Positions 15,276-25,142 of a stretch of 64,000 nt of DNA are shown piece by piece. The translations under genes and the position numbers were made by a program. Position 1 is the first letter of the stretch. Every line of letters starts with the position of its first letter. The notes beneath the pieces are model-generated. The model saw only the letters and a list, made by a program, of their open reading frames with translations. It made no database searches and was not told where the DNA came from. The stretch comes from a virus. The stretch covers positions 24,342 to 88,341 of IMG/VR virus record IMGVR_UViG_3300028030_000007. One strand, given 5' to 3'.

Positions 15276-18200
15276 ATGGCTGATAATACATCAAATATTA
15301 CCGTAGGCGTTGGATTTAATGTCGATCAGACTCAATTCAATGATATAATAAAACAAGTAAATAGTATCGGCGATGCGATGAGTAGAGGGATGTCAGATTC
15401 CCTTTCTGAATCGAGTAAATTGTTAAGTGATTTGGCTAAAGTTAGTTCAACTATGGGTCAAGTCATGAATATGGCTAAAAATATAGAACACGCTAGCGCC
15501 GCGTTCGGAAGAAGACTCGATGAAACATCACGAAAGGAGCTTGAGGTAGCTAGAAAAAAGGCCAAAGAATATGAAAAAATGGCGAAAGAGCTTCGTGATG
15601 TAGCTGAAAAAAGTTCAAAAACGAGTGATCCATCTAGAAAAGCTGAGTATGGAAGACAGATGGAACAGCTTATGAAAAGCTTGGATAAGCTCGGTAAAGA
15701 CATGAGGTTGAATGACAAAACGTTAAAGAAATTAACAAAACAATATGATAAGATGTCTCGCAGATATGGAAATCTAAAAGACGTCGTTGATAACACATCA
15801 GTCAGTAAAACAATATCGGAATCATTTAAGAAACTTGATCTAGGTAATCTTAGCTCGATGTCACCGGAAAAACTGGGCGGATTTATGAAATCCGCTGCTG
15901 AGGGTAGCGCGAAGAATATCATAAAGATGATGGGGAAGGGGAAAGTAAATAAGGTTGAAGCAGCAGGCGGTATTGAGACTACTGAGGGGGCTGCAGCAGC
16001 AGGAGAAATGAGTGGGGCAATAGAAGCATTAGGGACCGCTGTGGCTGGTTTATCGGCTGGTGTTGCTTTATTCGCGGTTTTTGTTAAGTTAGTAGCTGAT
16101 GCATCTGAATCTATGACAAAGCTTAATAAGGCTTTAGTTGAGGGTCATGGATTTGCAAGAGATATGAATGGTACAGCTCAAGATTACTCAAAGAGTCTTG
16201 AAAACATAAGAAGCGCCACGATAGCTATTAACAGTGAGCTAGGCGCTACGTTCCAACAGCAAAGTGCGGACGTAATGAAGACTGTTAAGTCATACATGGA
16301 TAAAACGTCTTCATCACTTCATGGCGTTTCTGACGCGATGGAAGAAATAGGAAGAGGGAAGGGGCAAGAGGCGTTAGAAAGAGGCATTAAATCATTTTAT
16401 ACAAAAGCCGCGTCGTATGGTATGGCTCTTGGGAAGTCTGCTCAAGATGTTGCGGCCATGATGGGATCTTTCGAAACTTCAATGGGACTGTCGCACAAGT
16501 CAGTAGACAAACTCATGAAAAAAGTTGTCATTTTCGCTAGAGATGCGAGAATGCCGATGGAAAATTTTATGGACATATTTAAAAATGTCATACCATCAGT
16601 CGATCTTTATAGGAACCGACTCGATGAACTTACTGCTACGATCGTTAACCTATCAAGAAACATGAGCCCTGATGCAGTAAAACAGTTCATGGACGCATTT
16701 GCCAATGGTTTTAAGGGACAATCGTTCATGGAACGTCTTCATACAGTGTTTACAGCTGGACCTAAAAATGTTCAAAGTGCGTTAACTGAAGATGTAAAAC
16801 TTAAAGCTCAACATATAAGTAATGACATAAAAGAATTAATAAAAGGAAAAAAAGGAGATCAATTCGCAGTAGCACTAAAAAAAGCTATAGAAAGTGGTAA
16901 TGCGAAAAGAACAAGGGATGTGATAGCACAGATACAAGATTCAACAAATGGTAAACTTAATGGGGCGATGATAGAAAAAGCTACGAAAGCTACATATTAT
17001 GCTAAAAATGTTGCATCTGGCAGTCCACTTAATATGGCCACAGCAATGAAAGATACCGGCATGTATGGTATGTATAAAATACTTGAGAAAAAAGCTGGTA
17101 ACTTTGGTGTAAACATTGAAAACATAGCTGGTTTGAATGAACATGTTTTGGACAAACTTGGTATTAACAAACAAATGCAAGAAGCTCTTCAAAATTTCAG
17201 AAGATCCGTTCTTCAGTATAAGGAAAACATATCAACAGCAGGAACAACAGGAAGCAAATCTCTCAACGAGATGATACTTAAGGTGATGAAAGATAGAGGG
17301 GCTAAAAATATTGATTTGAGTAAAGCTACCGTCGATGATATAACAAAAGCAACATCAATGTCTCAACAAGACTTAACAGAAAGGCAGCAAAGAGCGGCGG
17401 CAGAGGCTAAAGATTTCTCAAGAGAACAAACAAATGCTTTAAACTCAATAATGGATATGATCAAGAATCAAATCACATATATGTTGGAAAAAATGTATGG
17501 CGTACTTAATCAGATAGCTGAATGGGCCAAAGGTATATTCTCATGGTTTAGTAGTGATAAAAGTAAACAAGAAGAAATGAGAAATCAAAAAAAGTCACTG
17601 GATGACTATTTTGGTGGTATTAAGAATGCAGTCGGTGGTGATCAAAATGCAATTCGTAGAGCTGAATCTATAAAATCATCACTTACAGATGATATTAACT
17701 CTGGCATGAGTAAGGATGAAATTTTATTTAAGCATAGAGGGATAATTAAAAAGTCAATTGCATCTAAAAGTGATGAAGAATTATTGAAAGACTATAATAG
17801 ACTTAGAAAAAGTAAGGGTGAAACATTATTAAAAAATACAAAAGAGATGAATAGAAAGGGTGCAATAAAAGAGTTAAATAAATCAATAGATAGTGGCAAT
17901 GAAGATGTATTAGGTAAAGTATATAACGCTGGTGATTTGTTGAATATGTATATGTATGATAAAAATGGTTTGACTCCTGATATGGCTGAAAAGTTAAAGG
18001 ATAGAACAACATTTAAAAGACCTGGCGCTAAGAGTATCAAGGAACATGAAAAAGGTCCTGAAGGTTTAGGCAAAGGATCTGATAGGGATGATAGTGATTG
18101 GAGAGGAACAGGAACTGGACTGGATGAGATCACTAAGGCAAAAAGTGCTACAGGATCAGCGACAGTAACACAAAAAGAACTTAAGACACAAAGCGTTTCA

Positions 18201-18761
18201 GGTGGCGCGCTGAATGCCCAACCGGCAACTCAGTCAAGAGCGGAAGAAACCGGTAAAAAGTCACTTGAAGAGTCAAAGAAGACTAAAAAGATAAATGAAA
18301 AACAAGAAAAGCATCTGAAGAAAACTCAGGATGCTATGGTTAGTTTGAATAAAAATATAAATAAAATAATGTATAGTAGTGTATATGCTGCTGTTAGCAA
18401 AGCATTACAGGAATATCTAGTAATGAAATTGGCCGCAGAGGATGAAAATAGTCCGATAAGAACATATATAAATGAAAATTTTGAGGCTTTGCAAACAGAT
18501 CCTACATACAAGGGATGGTATAAATCTGCAAATCAGGCTATGTCAAAACCTAAAGATAGTAAAGATGGTGGTGGTATAATTCCAGAAACTGGTTTATATA
18601 AATTAAATAAGGGTGAAAAAGTTATAACACAAATGGGTGCTGGTTATGGACAGAGTAATAATGTTAATGTTACTATTCACGTTAACGGCGCTCAGGACCC
18701 GACTGAGGTGTCAAGACAAATAAAGAGCACACTACTCAACATTTCATCTAAGGGTAACTGA
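15276..18761 (+). CDS. Tail tape measure protein (1161 aa)
   Basis: Length, position after the chaperone-position genes, and sequence style all fit. It has long charged coiled-coil stretches (about residues 60-185), an Ala/Gly-rich hydrophobic segment near 240-275 (GTAVAGLSAGVALFAVFVKL), more helices, and a C-terminus with ETGLYKLNKGEKVITQM then NVTIHVNGAQDPTEVSRQIK, which is typical of the family. The tape measure sets tail length, plugs the tube and may reach the membrane during ejection. Part of the C-terminal third (about 17700-18130) is more AT-rich than the rest. The upstream gap (15225-15275) contains GTGTATATAGGA and a GGGA-type ribosome site. Confidence 0.9.
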   Translation: MADNTSNITVGVGFNVDQTQFNDIIKQVNSIGDAMSRGMSDSLSESSKLLSDLAKVSSTMGQVMNMAKNIEHASAAFGRRLDETSRKELEVARKKAKEYEKMAKELRDVAEKSSKTSDPSRKAEYGRQMEQLMKSLDKLGKDMRLNDKTLKKLTKQYDKMSRRYGNLKDVVDNTSVSKTISESFKKLDLGNLSSMSPEKLGGFMKSAAEGSAKNIIKMMGKGKVNKVEAAGGIETTEGAAAAGEMSGAIEALGTAVAGLSAGVALFAVFVKLVADASESMTKLNKALVEGHGFARDMNGTAQDYSKSLENIRSATIAINSELGATFQQQSADVMKTVKSYMDKTSSSLHGVSDAMEEIGRGKGQEALERGIKSFYTKAASYGMALGKSAQDVAAMMGSFETSMGLSHKSVDKLMKKVVIFARDARMPMENFMDIFKNVIPSVDLYRNRLDELTATIVNLSRNMSPDAVKQFMDAFANGFKGQSFMERLHTVFTAGPKNVQSALTEDVKLKAQHISNDIKELIKGKKGDQFAVALKKAIESGNAKRTRDVIAQIQDSTNGKLNGAMIEKATKATYYAKNVASGSPLNMATAMKDTGMYGMYKILEKKAGNFGVNIENIAGLNEHVLDKLGINKQMQEALQNFRRSVLQYKENISTAGTTGSKSLNEMILKVMKDRGAKNIDLSKATVDDITKATSMSQQDLTERQQRAAAEAKDFSREQTNALNSIMDMIKNQITYMLEKMYGVLNQIAEWAKGIFSWFSSDKSKQEEMRNQKKSLDDYFGGIKNAVGGDQNAIRRAESIKSSLTDDINSGMSKDEILFKHRGIIKKSIASKSDEELLKDYNRLRKSKGETLLKNTKEMNRKGAIKELNKSIDSGNEDVLGKVYNAGDLLNMYMYDKNGLTPDMAEKLKDRTTFKRPGAKSIKEHEKGPEGLGKGSDRDDSDWRGTGTGLDEITKAKSATGSATVTQKELKTQSVSGGALNAQPATQSRAEETGKKSLEESKKTKKINEKQEKHLKKTQDAMVSLNKNINKIMYSSVYAAVSKALQEYLVMKLAAEDENSPIRTYINENFEALQTDPTYKGWYKSANQAMSKPKDSKDGGGIIPETGLYKLNKGEKVITQMGAGYGQSNNVNVTIHVNGAQDPTEVSRQIKSTLLNISSKGN

Positions 18762-18762
18762 G

Positions 18763-19299
18763 ATGTCGCAGTCTATAATAACTAACGTACAGGACGGGGT
18801 AGAAGACGCCAGAGGTTATATAATGATGGCGTTCCAATTAGCGAAGATTGGAACAGTAACGGAACCGCTTTCACCATATACTCTGATACTAAAAGCATCA
18901 CCTAACTCATTCTCAGAGTCCATGTCAAAATCAAAGAGTGTTGCTGTGACAAAGGGAGGGTACGTTGAATTTCTTTGGGCAGATGAACTCGATTCAGTTT
19001 CCGCTTCCGGTAGTACTGGGGCATTTATAGGTCCCGAGTTTGGCTTAAACAACGTCCACAAAAATGAATCGATAGCATATAAGAAATACAAACAATTGAT
19101 AAAAATTTATGAAAATAATGGTCAAATATTTAATAATAATGGTACACCAACTATAAGAACATCAGTAATAATGATATATGATAGAGGTATATATAACGGT
19201 CATTTTAAGAGTTTTGACGTATCTGAAGATTCAAACGTTCCCTATGCTTTTAATCTGAGTTGGACATTCGTTATAGATAATCATAGGATGTATAAATGA
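18763..19299 (+). CDS. Tail/baseplate protein, paralogous to the C-terminus of the next gene (178 aa)
   Basis: It directly follows the tape measure (ATG one base after its stop) and overlaps the next gene. Its last about 45 residues (VIMIYDRGIYNGHFKSFDVS to the end) resemble the end of the next protein (AVIIYDNVAYFGKFDQLSID), so both carry the same C-terminal beta domain. Genes in this position in myoviruses often encode small proteins that cap the tube end at the baseplate, some with LysM-like folds. No catalytic motif is seen. The assignment to the tail is firm from context; the exact part is not. Confidence 0.7.
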   Translation: MSQSIITNVQDGVEDARGYIMMAFQLAKIGTVTEPLSPYTLILKASPNSFSESMSKSKSVAVTKGGYVEFLWADELDSVSASGSTGAFIGPEFGLNNVHKNESIAYKKYKQLIKIYENNGQIFNNNGTPTIRTSVIMIYDRGIYNGHFKSFDVSEDSNVPYAFNLSWTFVIDNHRMYK

Positions 19300-21086
19300 A
19301 TTTTTACCAGTTATTAAGCAAAGTAAAAGCGGGAGGTTATAATAACATAATTCAGATGTTATATTACTATAAGGATAGAAAACCTAATGAATATAGTATA
19401 TCAGGCGATACGAATTATGCGAGTGTAGCATCATCAGCTAACCCATATCCTATGCTAATAGGATTAGTTTCACCGGACAATACCGCTGATTTCGTCCCAT
19501 ATAGACCGATAATGAATGTAGTTAGTCCAAGATTGTCAGCACTTCATACGGGGTCTGGAGGTGGAAAAACAGAAGTAGTTAAAATGGAGTATGAATTTGC
19601 TCGTTACACTGATATAGTAAACGAAATATCAGCAAAGGTATACGCTTGTACAGAAAGCAGACCTAGCCAAGCAACTATAAAATTGTTACTAGCTCAAATA
19701 ATGATAGAAAATGGAGCTATAAGGAAATTTAACCCGAACGGTGGTATACAAGTACCAAATTATAACATGGCGTCGATACATGCTGGTAAACCAGGATCAT
19801 TTCATGAAACTCTTACATGTGGTATCCATGGTGACATTAGTACAAGAGGTGTAGCTAACGCCAGACAAATTAAAAAATGGTTTGACTCCGGTGAATGCCC
19901 TAACTTATTTAATGATGCACTACCAGTTAAGTTAAAAGGCGCTGCTAAGGATGCTTTAAAAGAAAAAGAGAAAAAGTTAATTGATAAGTATAACAGTGAG
20001 ACTGATGCTAAAAAAAAGAAAAAGATAGGTGAAGAACTTGATCAAGTAAAATCTGACATTGAGTATAGAGACCAGATGAATACATTTGGATCATCTAGTA
20101 GTAATAATCAAAGTGTTGATGGCACAGGTAGCATATCAAAACAACCGAAACCAGTCGGAAAAGCTTTTCTTTCTATAGACACACAGGGTGCTAAGGCTTA
20201 TCCAACGTATTTTAAATCATTCGATAGTCTTGGCGATGGTATGGCATATTATATTAACCTACTGTGTAATGTATACCCTGACGCCATGAAGGCTACATCT
20301 TCAGATGAATTTGTTGAAGGTTTAGTTAACGGTAAAAAGACTAAAGATGGTAGAGCACGAAGTTATATGGATGCTGGTGCTAAAAACCATTATAAGCAAT
20401 CAATAGATATAAGATTAGAAGAAATAAATAAAAATATTGATCAGTTAGGTATATCTGATGGTAATACAACGATGGAAAGCGCTACATTAATAACTAGTGG
20501 TGAAAATGCTACGAAATTAACTGGTGATGGTGATAGAGCTTGGCTAGATAGTAAAATAGCGACAATTGACATGGATAGGGTACTGGTTGAGGCTAATAAC
20601 AATCTGTGGATAAATTCTCAGATAAATATAATAGACAACACTCCATTTTTACGTTTGTTGGTTAACCCAGATCGAATATCAATAGCTAGGGTGTCTAATG
20701 TTAACCCAAATATTAAAACTAGGTATGGAAACATAATAGCGACATGGTTTGATCAACCAATAAAAATACAAGCTAATGGTCAAACGGCTACTCAGTATAT
20801 AATAACAGAAGATTTAAGTGGTGGAATTACTACAAGATATAGGGTACATACAATAAGTTATGCTAATTTAATGAGTTTGATTAGGATATATAGAAGTAAT
20901 GGAATAATATACTCAAAATCAGATCCACCGATCCCAGTAGCTATCGGTAATGCGGTTATTATATATGATAACGTAGCTTATTTTGGGAAATTTGATCAGT
21001 TATCGATCGATGACGACGCCGAGAACACGGCAAACATGAAGTATAGTTTTTCGTTCACTGTGAATTATACCCTTCAAAGTCAGTAA
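19296..21086 (+). CDS. Baseplate/tail protein with lysozyme-like (peptidoglycan hydrolase) domain (596 aa)
   Basis: Residues about 100-380 look like a lysozyme-superfamily glucosaminidase or transglycosylase domain: IKLLLAQIMIENGAIRKFNP (candidate catalytic Glu138) and, later, AYPTYFKSFDSLGDGMAYYI, the FxxFDSLxxG pattern typical of GH73-like enzymes. A Lys-rich insertion (about 215-265) splits the domain. The C-terminal about 150 residues form a beta domain shared with the 18763 protein. Such tail lysins cut the cell wall locally while the tube penetrates. The gene overlaps its upstream neighbour (ATGA), and its 3' end overlaps a reverse-strand gene by 32 bases. Confidence 0.7.
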   Translation: MNFYQLLSKVKAGGYNNIIQMLYYYKDRKPNEYSISGDTNYASVASSANPYPMLIGLVSPDNTADFVPYRPIMNVVSPRLSALHTGSGGGKTEVVKMEYEFARYTDIVNEISAKVYACTESRPSQATIKLLLAQIMIENGAIRKFNPNGGIQVPNYNMASIHAGKPGSFHETLTCGIHGDISTRGVANARQIKKWFDSGECPNLFNDALPVKLKGAAKDALKEKEKKLIDKYNSETDAKKKKKIGEELDQVKSDIEYRDQMNTFGSSSSNNQSVDGTGSISKQPKPVGKAFLSIDTQGAKAYPTYFKSFDSLGDGMAYYINLLCNVYPDAMKATSSDEFVEGLVNGKKTKDGRARSYMDAGAKNHYKQSIDIRLEEINKNIDQLGISDGNTTMESATLITSGENATKLTGDGDRAWLDSKIATIDMDRVLVEANNNLWINSQINIIDNTPFLRLLVNPDRISIARVSNVNPNIKTRYGNIIATWFDQPIKIQANGQTATQYIITEDLSGGITTRYRVHTISYANLMSLIRIYRSNGIIYSKSDPPIPVAIGNAVIIYDNVAYFGKFDQLSIDDDAENTANMKYSFSFTVNYTLQSQ

Positions 21087-21738
21087 GTTTTACTATTGTT
21101 TTCTTTCTGTCTTTGATTATGCTAATAGTATTGCCATCCCCTGTTAATACTGTATCGACAGGATCATGTGATGTATCAAACAGTGAATAGCCAACATTTC
21201 CTTTATGCGTGTGTCTATATAGTATAAGATTTTCTTTTGACCTTTTCCTTATGATAAAGATTCCTCCATTGTTCATTGAGTATACATTACCATAATAAAA
21301 TGACAGTCTTTTAACGTCAACGGAAAATACGCTTCTGCTCACGCTTTTGAAATCAACGATTCCTACTTTTTCCCATCTTGTGTTGTCAAGCTTATGTAAG
21401 TACAGTCCCAATTCTGAGTACAGTTCATGATACATAAGCCCCCATCCATTCAAATCATCATATAGTCCGGACAGTTGTGGCCTGATGTCGTTTTTTACAC
21501 AGATTTCCTTATACTTTCCCTTCGGGATATTGGTTAATGATGGTGATCTTAAGGTATTTCCGTTTACGTTATATCCTAACCTATTGTTTGGCTCGTTAGC
21601 GAACTTAAACCACAGTAATTTTAGTCTTTCATAGCTATGATTTGAATTCGTAATCCAGCTTCTTCCCTCTTTTGATCGCATAAACTCAGTGAAAAACTGT
21701 TCTTTATTGATCGACAACTTTTCTTTAGATTTTTCCAT
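21055..21738 (-). CDS. Reverse-strand hypothetical protein inside the tail operon (227 aa)
   Basis: Function not recognised. It is a basic, Ser/Tyr/Asn-rich protein without membrane segments or Cys motifs. The N-terminus is charged (MEKSKEKLSINKEQFFTEFM) and the rest looks alpha/beta. It is transcribed against the tail operon: its end overlaps the lysozyme-domain gene by 32 bases and its start is divergent from the hub gene across a 74-base gap. The coordinates fit a real gene because nothing on the plus strand fills this 700-base space. It may be an independently expressed cargo gene (moron). Confidence 0.75.
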   Translation of the reverse strand: MEKSKEKLSINKEQFFTEFMRSKEGRSWITNSNHSYERLKLLWFKFANEPNNRLGYNVNGNTLRSPSLTNIPKGKYKEICVKNDIRPQLSGLYDDLNGWGLMYHELYSELGLYLHKLDNTRWEKVGIVDFKSVSRSVFSVDVKRLSFYYGNVYSMNNGGIFIIRKRSKENLILYRHTHKGNVGYSLFDTSHDPVDTVLTGDGNTISIIKDRKKTIVKLTDFEGYNSQ

Positions 21739-21812
21739 AACGTGTACATTACATTTAAATACCGGGTTATTATGGACTGTTTAATGTGTATCGTTTTGTT
21801 GAAGGTTAAAAA

Positions 21813-24800
21813 ATGAATAGACCGTTCATATCGCTCGCTCCAGACGCCTACATATCACTTCAAGGAAGCACAGACACGGTAACGTGTGGGAAGTGTCAAG
21901 TAAAAGTAGACTTCAATAAATTTGTTACAAGTATATCAACAGATTGTGATGTAAACTCTCCTCCAGGGTCGGCATCCATACAGATGCAAATTCCTGATAC
22001 AGAACTAAATCAGTTCATGATTGATGATGAGTTTATAGTAAAACCTATGATGGAGATAGAAATATTTGGCAAGGGATACTATAGCATAGGTGGAACGCCA
22101 CGTTATTACAGGATCTTTTGGGGTCTTGTGATGAATATAAATAAAAGTTGGTCAAATGGCGTAACAAATATAAGTATATCATGTAGTGATATGTTAAAAT
22201 GGTGGGAACTTACATATGCTGTTATGAATCCTGCGTATATCACCCCAGAAGGATCATCGGCTGGAAACTTTCAATTTTGGGGTAACAAATTAGCGGGAAT
22301 GAACCCGTATGCTGTTATAATAGCCATGGCAAAAGATAGCATGAGCGATTTTTTGCTTACTACCGGATCTTTTACATCATATAAGCCTGAAATAGGTCCG
22401 GAAAAAAGAGCTATTGGCAAGTATATGCTTGAGGCCATGGAATATTGGCAACTTAAATTTGGAGAAATATGGAATAACCTGGTTCTTTATGGCGTATCCG
22501 GAACCCCATATCAATTTACTGATAGTATGATAGGTAGGTCGCCTGTTTTCCTATCAAAGAGTATATTTGAAAATGAAATGAGCCATACCCTTTTCAATAG
22601 AGAGACAACGCGATTTAGAATACAGCCTACGGAAGTAGCAGCGTATAAAAGAGAATTGGCTCGTGTTGTTGATATTAAATTTTTTCAACAAGAAGCTCAA
22701 ACCAAACTTCAAATAGCTCAAACGGCTCGCGATCAGATAATGTACGAATTTTATCAGGATCCAAATGGGACAATAATATTTAAACCACCGTTTTATAACA
22801 TGAACGTAATACCGAATAAACCAGTATCATGGATCAATGATTTCGAAATAATGCAGGAACAAATAACAGAGTCAGGAAATGAGGTATATACACATGTTAC
22901 GTCAAATGGTCATGCATTTGGCGGAATTATGGATTATGGGATGAATGATGAAATTTTGACACCAAATACAGGAGTGATCGATTATCATCTTCTAAAACAA
23001 TTTGGGTGGAGAAAGACTAACGTAGTTTGTGAGTGGTGTGGAAATCCAAGAAAACTTTTCTATTATCTACTAGATTATTTGGATCGCCAAAATTCAAAGA
23101 GAGTTTCCGGATCTTTTACTATTCCGATGAGACCTGAACTTCGACCCGGTTTTCCAATATGGGTTCCTTCGCATGATGCATTTTATTACATACGATCGAT
23201 TTCTCATGCTTATTCTATAGGTGGACAGGCTACTACTACAATAAACGTGATAGCTAAGAGGGGTAAATTTATAGCGCCTAAAAATATAGGAATGATGACA
23301 TCACACGTTATTCATAAACCTCCAGAGAAAAAACTTAGCAGAAGAGAGGAAATGGAAAAGGCCAAAAGGGAAAAACAAAAAACAAATAGGATGTCCGGCA
23401 ATAAATATTTTGCATATAATAAGGAAAAACAAAGAAAAGCTAGGTGGGCGAAAGAAAAGCATGAAGCTAGAGGAAATAATCTAGCATTTAAAATTACGTT
23501 TCCTGAAGACGTTGGATCATCGATCGGTTTCACATCTGGAGACAAATCATCTGGTGACGCTAACGCTCCCATGATAATAAGGGATCCTGAAACCGGAAAG
23601 ATAATGGGATATCCGAATGTTGTTATGGTATATAGAAGGTCGCTTGACAATGTAAGAAGAGCCAGACTAAAAGAAGAAACACAGCTTAAAACATACGGAA
23701 AAAGTGCTAAATTTAAGGGACAGAAAAAGTATTCATTACCAAATTATACATATGACGCTACTGTTGGTAGAACAGCCAGAATGATAGCAACAGATAAAAA
23801 AGAAAAAATAGTAGAACAGTTAAGAAATAATAGATATGAAATAGGGTTTGATAATTCAGGACTCTATGATTATGCAGTTGATAAATCAAAGATCATAAAT
23901 GAAATCACAGTAGTTAACGCTTCATCAGTTACATGGGGTGATGAAAGTGCGGCTCCTCAGGGATATTCATCATATAGTGATCCAAAATTAAAGGAGATGA
24001 AGGAGAAACTATCAAAAAGAAAGAACGATATAATACAAGAGATTAAACTAGCTAAAAAACAAAAATCCGCACTTGAAAAACAAAAATCTAAGGCATACAG
24101 AAATCTAGCAATAGTAAAGGGTAAATGGAAAGGCTTACGTGATGAGAAAAAAATTGCGGAAAAACCAGATGTTAAAAAAGCTAGTGAAGATGTTAAATCA
24201 ATAAGTGATAAAACAAATGATATAAATGATAAATTAATAAAACTAAAAGAAGAATATAGTGACATAATGTTTAGCTTAAGTAACGTGGGTTATGGAGCTA
24301 AAGATATAAACATAGTGATAAGACCAGTTTCGGATGAATTTGGATTCGAGGTTATAGGACATAATAGATACGGAAGAGGATCATTCATAGATATAGGCAG
24401 ACTTCGCGTTGAAAGTTTGGATGAAAGTAATGGATCTAGCAAGCCAAGTACGGAAGAAGTGAATAATATTAGAATACAATTTGCAGCCGGATCATCCATG
24501 GCTAGTATGTCAGATCCCATGACGTCCCATAATTTTTCCGCTGTTAAATCGGCTGAAATGTTGAATGAACTTCAACCATCAGATTACAAAACAGGGGCGT
24601 CAGCGTACTCTGGAGATAAGATAAACTTCACAAATAGCAGAACGTACACAGATCAAATAAACAGAGAGCGAACGTACGCCGGTAAAGTTATCTATGCAGA
24701 CGTTGACTCAATAATGAAAGCTAAGGGCTTAGATCAACTAAAACCGACAATAAATAAAGATATTTATATGACAGCCGATTGTGATTGTGGGATGATGAAG

Positions 24801-25142
24801 AGAGGTATTCTTGACATATTGCCCAAGTCAACGATAAAACAAATCTTGACTAGAAAACCAGAACTTAACGATAGTGCGATAAAAAGTTTGAAAGCAGAAA
24901 AAGAACAGCTTAAAAAAGAACTTGAAGATGCAAGAATAGAGGGTTGTATAATTGAAGATGGTGGAGTTGAAGATGCGTGTACAATAATAGAAAAACAAAT
25001 AGCGATAATAGATAAAAAGATAAGAGATAACACCACACAAAGTGTAACGTCAGCAGTAGTGACACAGAAGAGTTTCGTGGACGCGATCAATGAACATCTA
25101 ACGCGCGTTCTAGAACAAGCAGCGAAAAAGGCTAATAAATGA
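21813..25142 (+). CDS. Probable baseplate hub protein with long charged C-terminal extension (1109 aa)
   Basis: The N-terminal about 500 residues have the look of gp27/gpD-type hub proteins: a beta-rich start (GKCQVKVDFNKFVTSISTDC), a FWGLVMNINKSWSNGVTNIS strand pair, and later SGSFTIPMRPELRPGFPIWV then YYIRSISHAYSIGGQATTTI, as in hub domains that sit above the spike. The rest (about 500-1109) is unusual: Lys/Arg-rich segments, a coiled coil near 720-815, and a C-terminal acidic coiled coil. It follows the lysozyme-domain gene and precedes PhoH and the spike. An AAGG ribosome site lies before the ATG. Confidence 0.72.
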   Translation: MNRPFISLAPDAYISLQGSTDTVTCGKCQVKVDFNKFVTSISTDCDVNSPPGSASIQMQIPDTELNQFMIDDEFIVKPMMEIEIFGKGYYSIGGTPRYYRIFWGLVMNINKSWSNGVTNISISCSDMLKWWELTYAVMNPAYITPEGSSAGNFQFWGNKLAGMNPYAVIIAMAKDSMSDFLLTTGSFTSYKPEIGPEKRAIGKYMLEAMEYWQLKFGEIWNNLVLYGVSGTPYQFTDSMIGRSPVFLSKSIFENEMSHTLFNRETTRFRIQPTEVAAYKRELARVVDIKFFQQEAQTKLQIAQTARDQIMYEFYQDPNGTIIFKPPFYNMNVIPNKPVSWINDFEIMQEQITESGNEVYTHVTSNGHAFGGIMDYGMNDEILTPNTGVIDYHLLKQFGWRKTNVVCEWCGNPRKLFYYLLDYLDRQNSKRVSGSFTIPMRPELRPGFPIWVPSHDAFYYIRSISHAYSIGGQATTTINVIAKRGKFIAPKNIGMMTSHVIHKPPEKKLSRREEMEKAKREKQKTNRMSGNKYFAYNKEKQRKARWAKEKHEARGNNLAFKITFPEDVGSSIGFTSGDKSSGDANAPMIIRDPETGKIMGYPNVVMVYRRSLDNVRRARLKEETQLKTYGKSAKFKGQKKYSLPNYTYDATVGRTARMIATDKKEKIVEQLRNNRYEIGFDNSGLYDYAVDKSKIINEITVVNASSVTWGDESAAPQGYSSYSDPKLKEMKEKLSKRKNDIIQEIKLAKKQKSALEKQKSKAYRNLAIVKGKWKGLRDEKKIAEKPDVKKASEDVKSISDKTNDINDKLIKLKEEYSDIMFSLSNVGYGAKDINIVIRPVSDEFGFEVIGHNRYGRGSFIDIGRLRVESLDESNGSSKPSTEEVNNIRIQFAAGSSMASMSDPMTSHNFSAVKSAEMLNELQPSDYKTGASAYSGDKINFTNSRTYTDQINRERTYAGKVIYADVDSIMKAKGLDQLKPTINKDIYMTADCDCGMMKRGILDILPKSTIKQILTRKPELNDSAIKSLKAEKEQLKKELEDARIEGCIIEDGGVEDACTIIEKQIAIIDKKIRDNTTQSVTSAVVTQKSFVDAINEHLTRVLEQAAKKANK

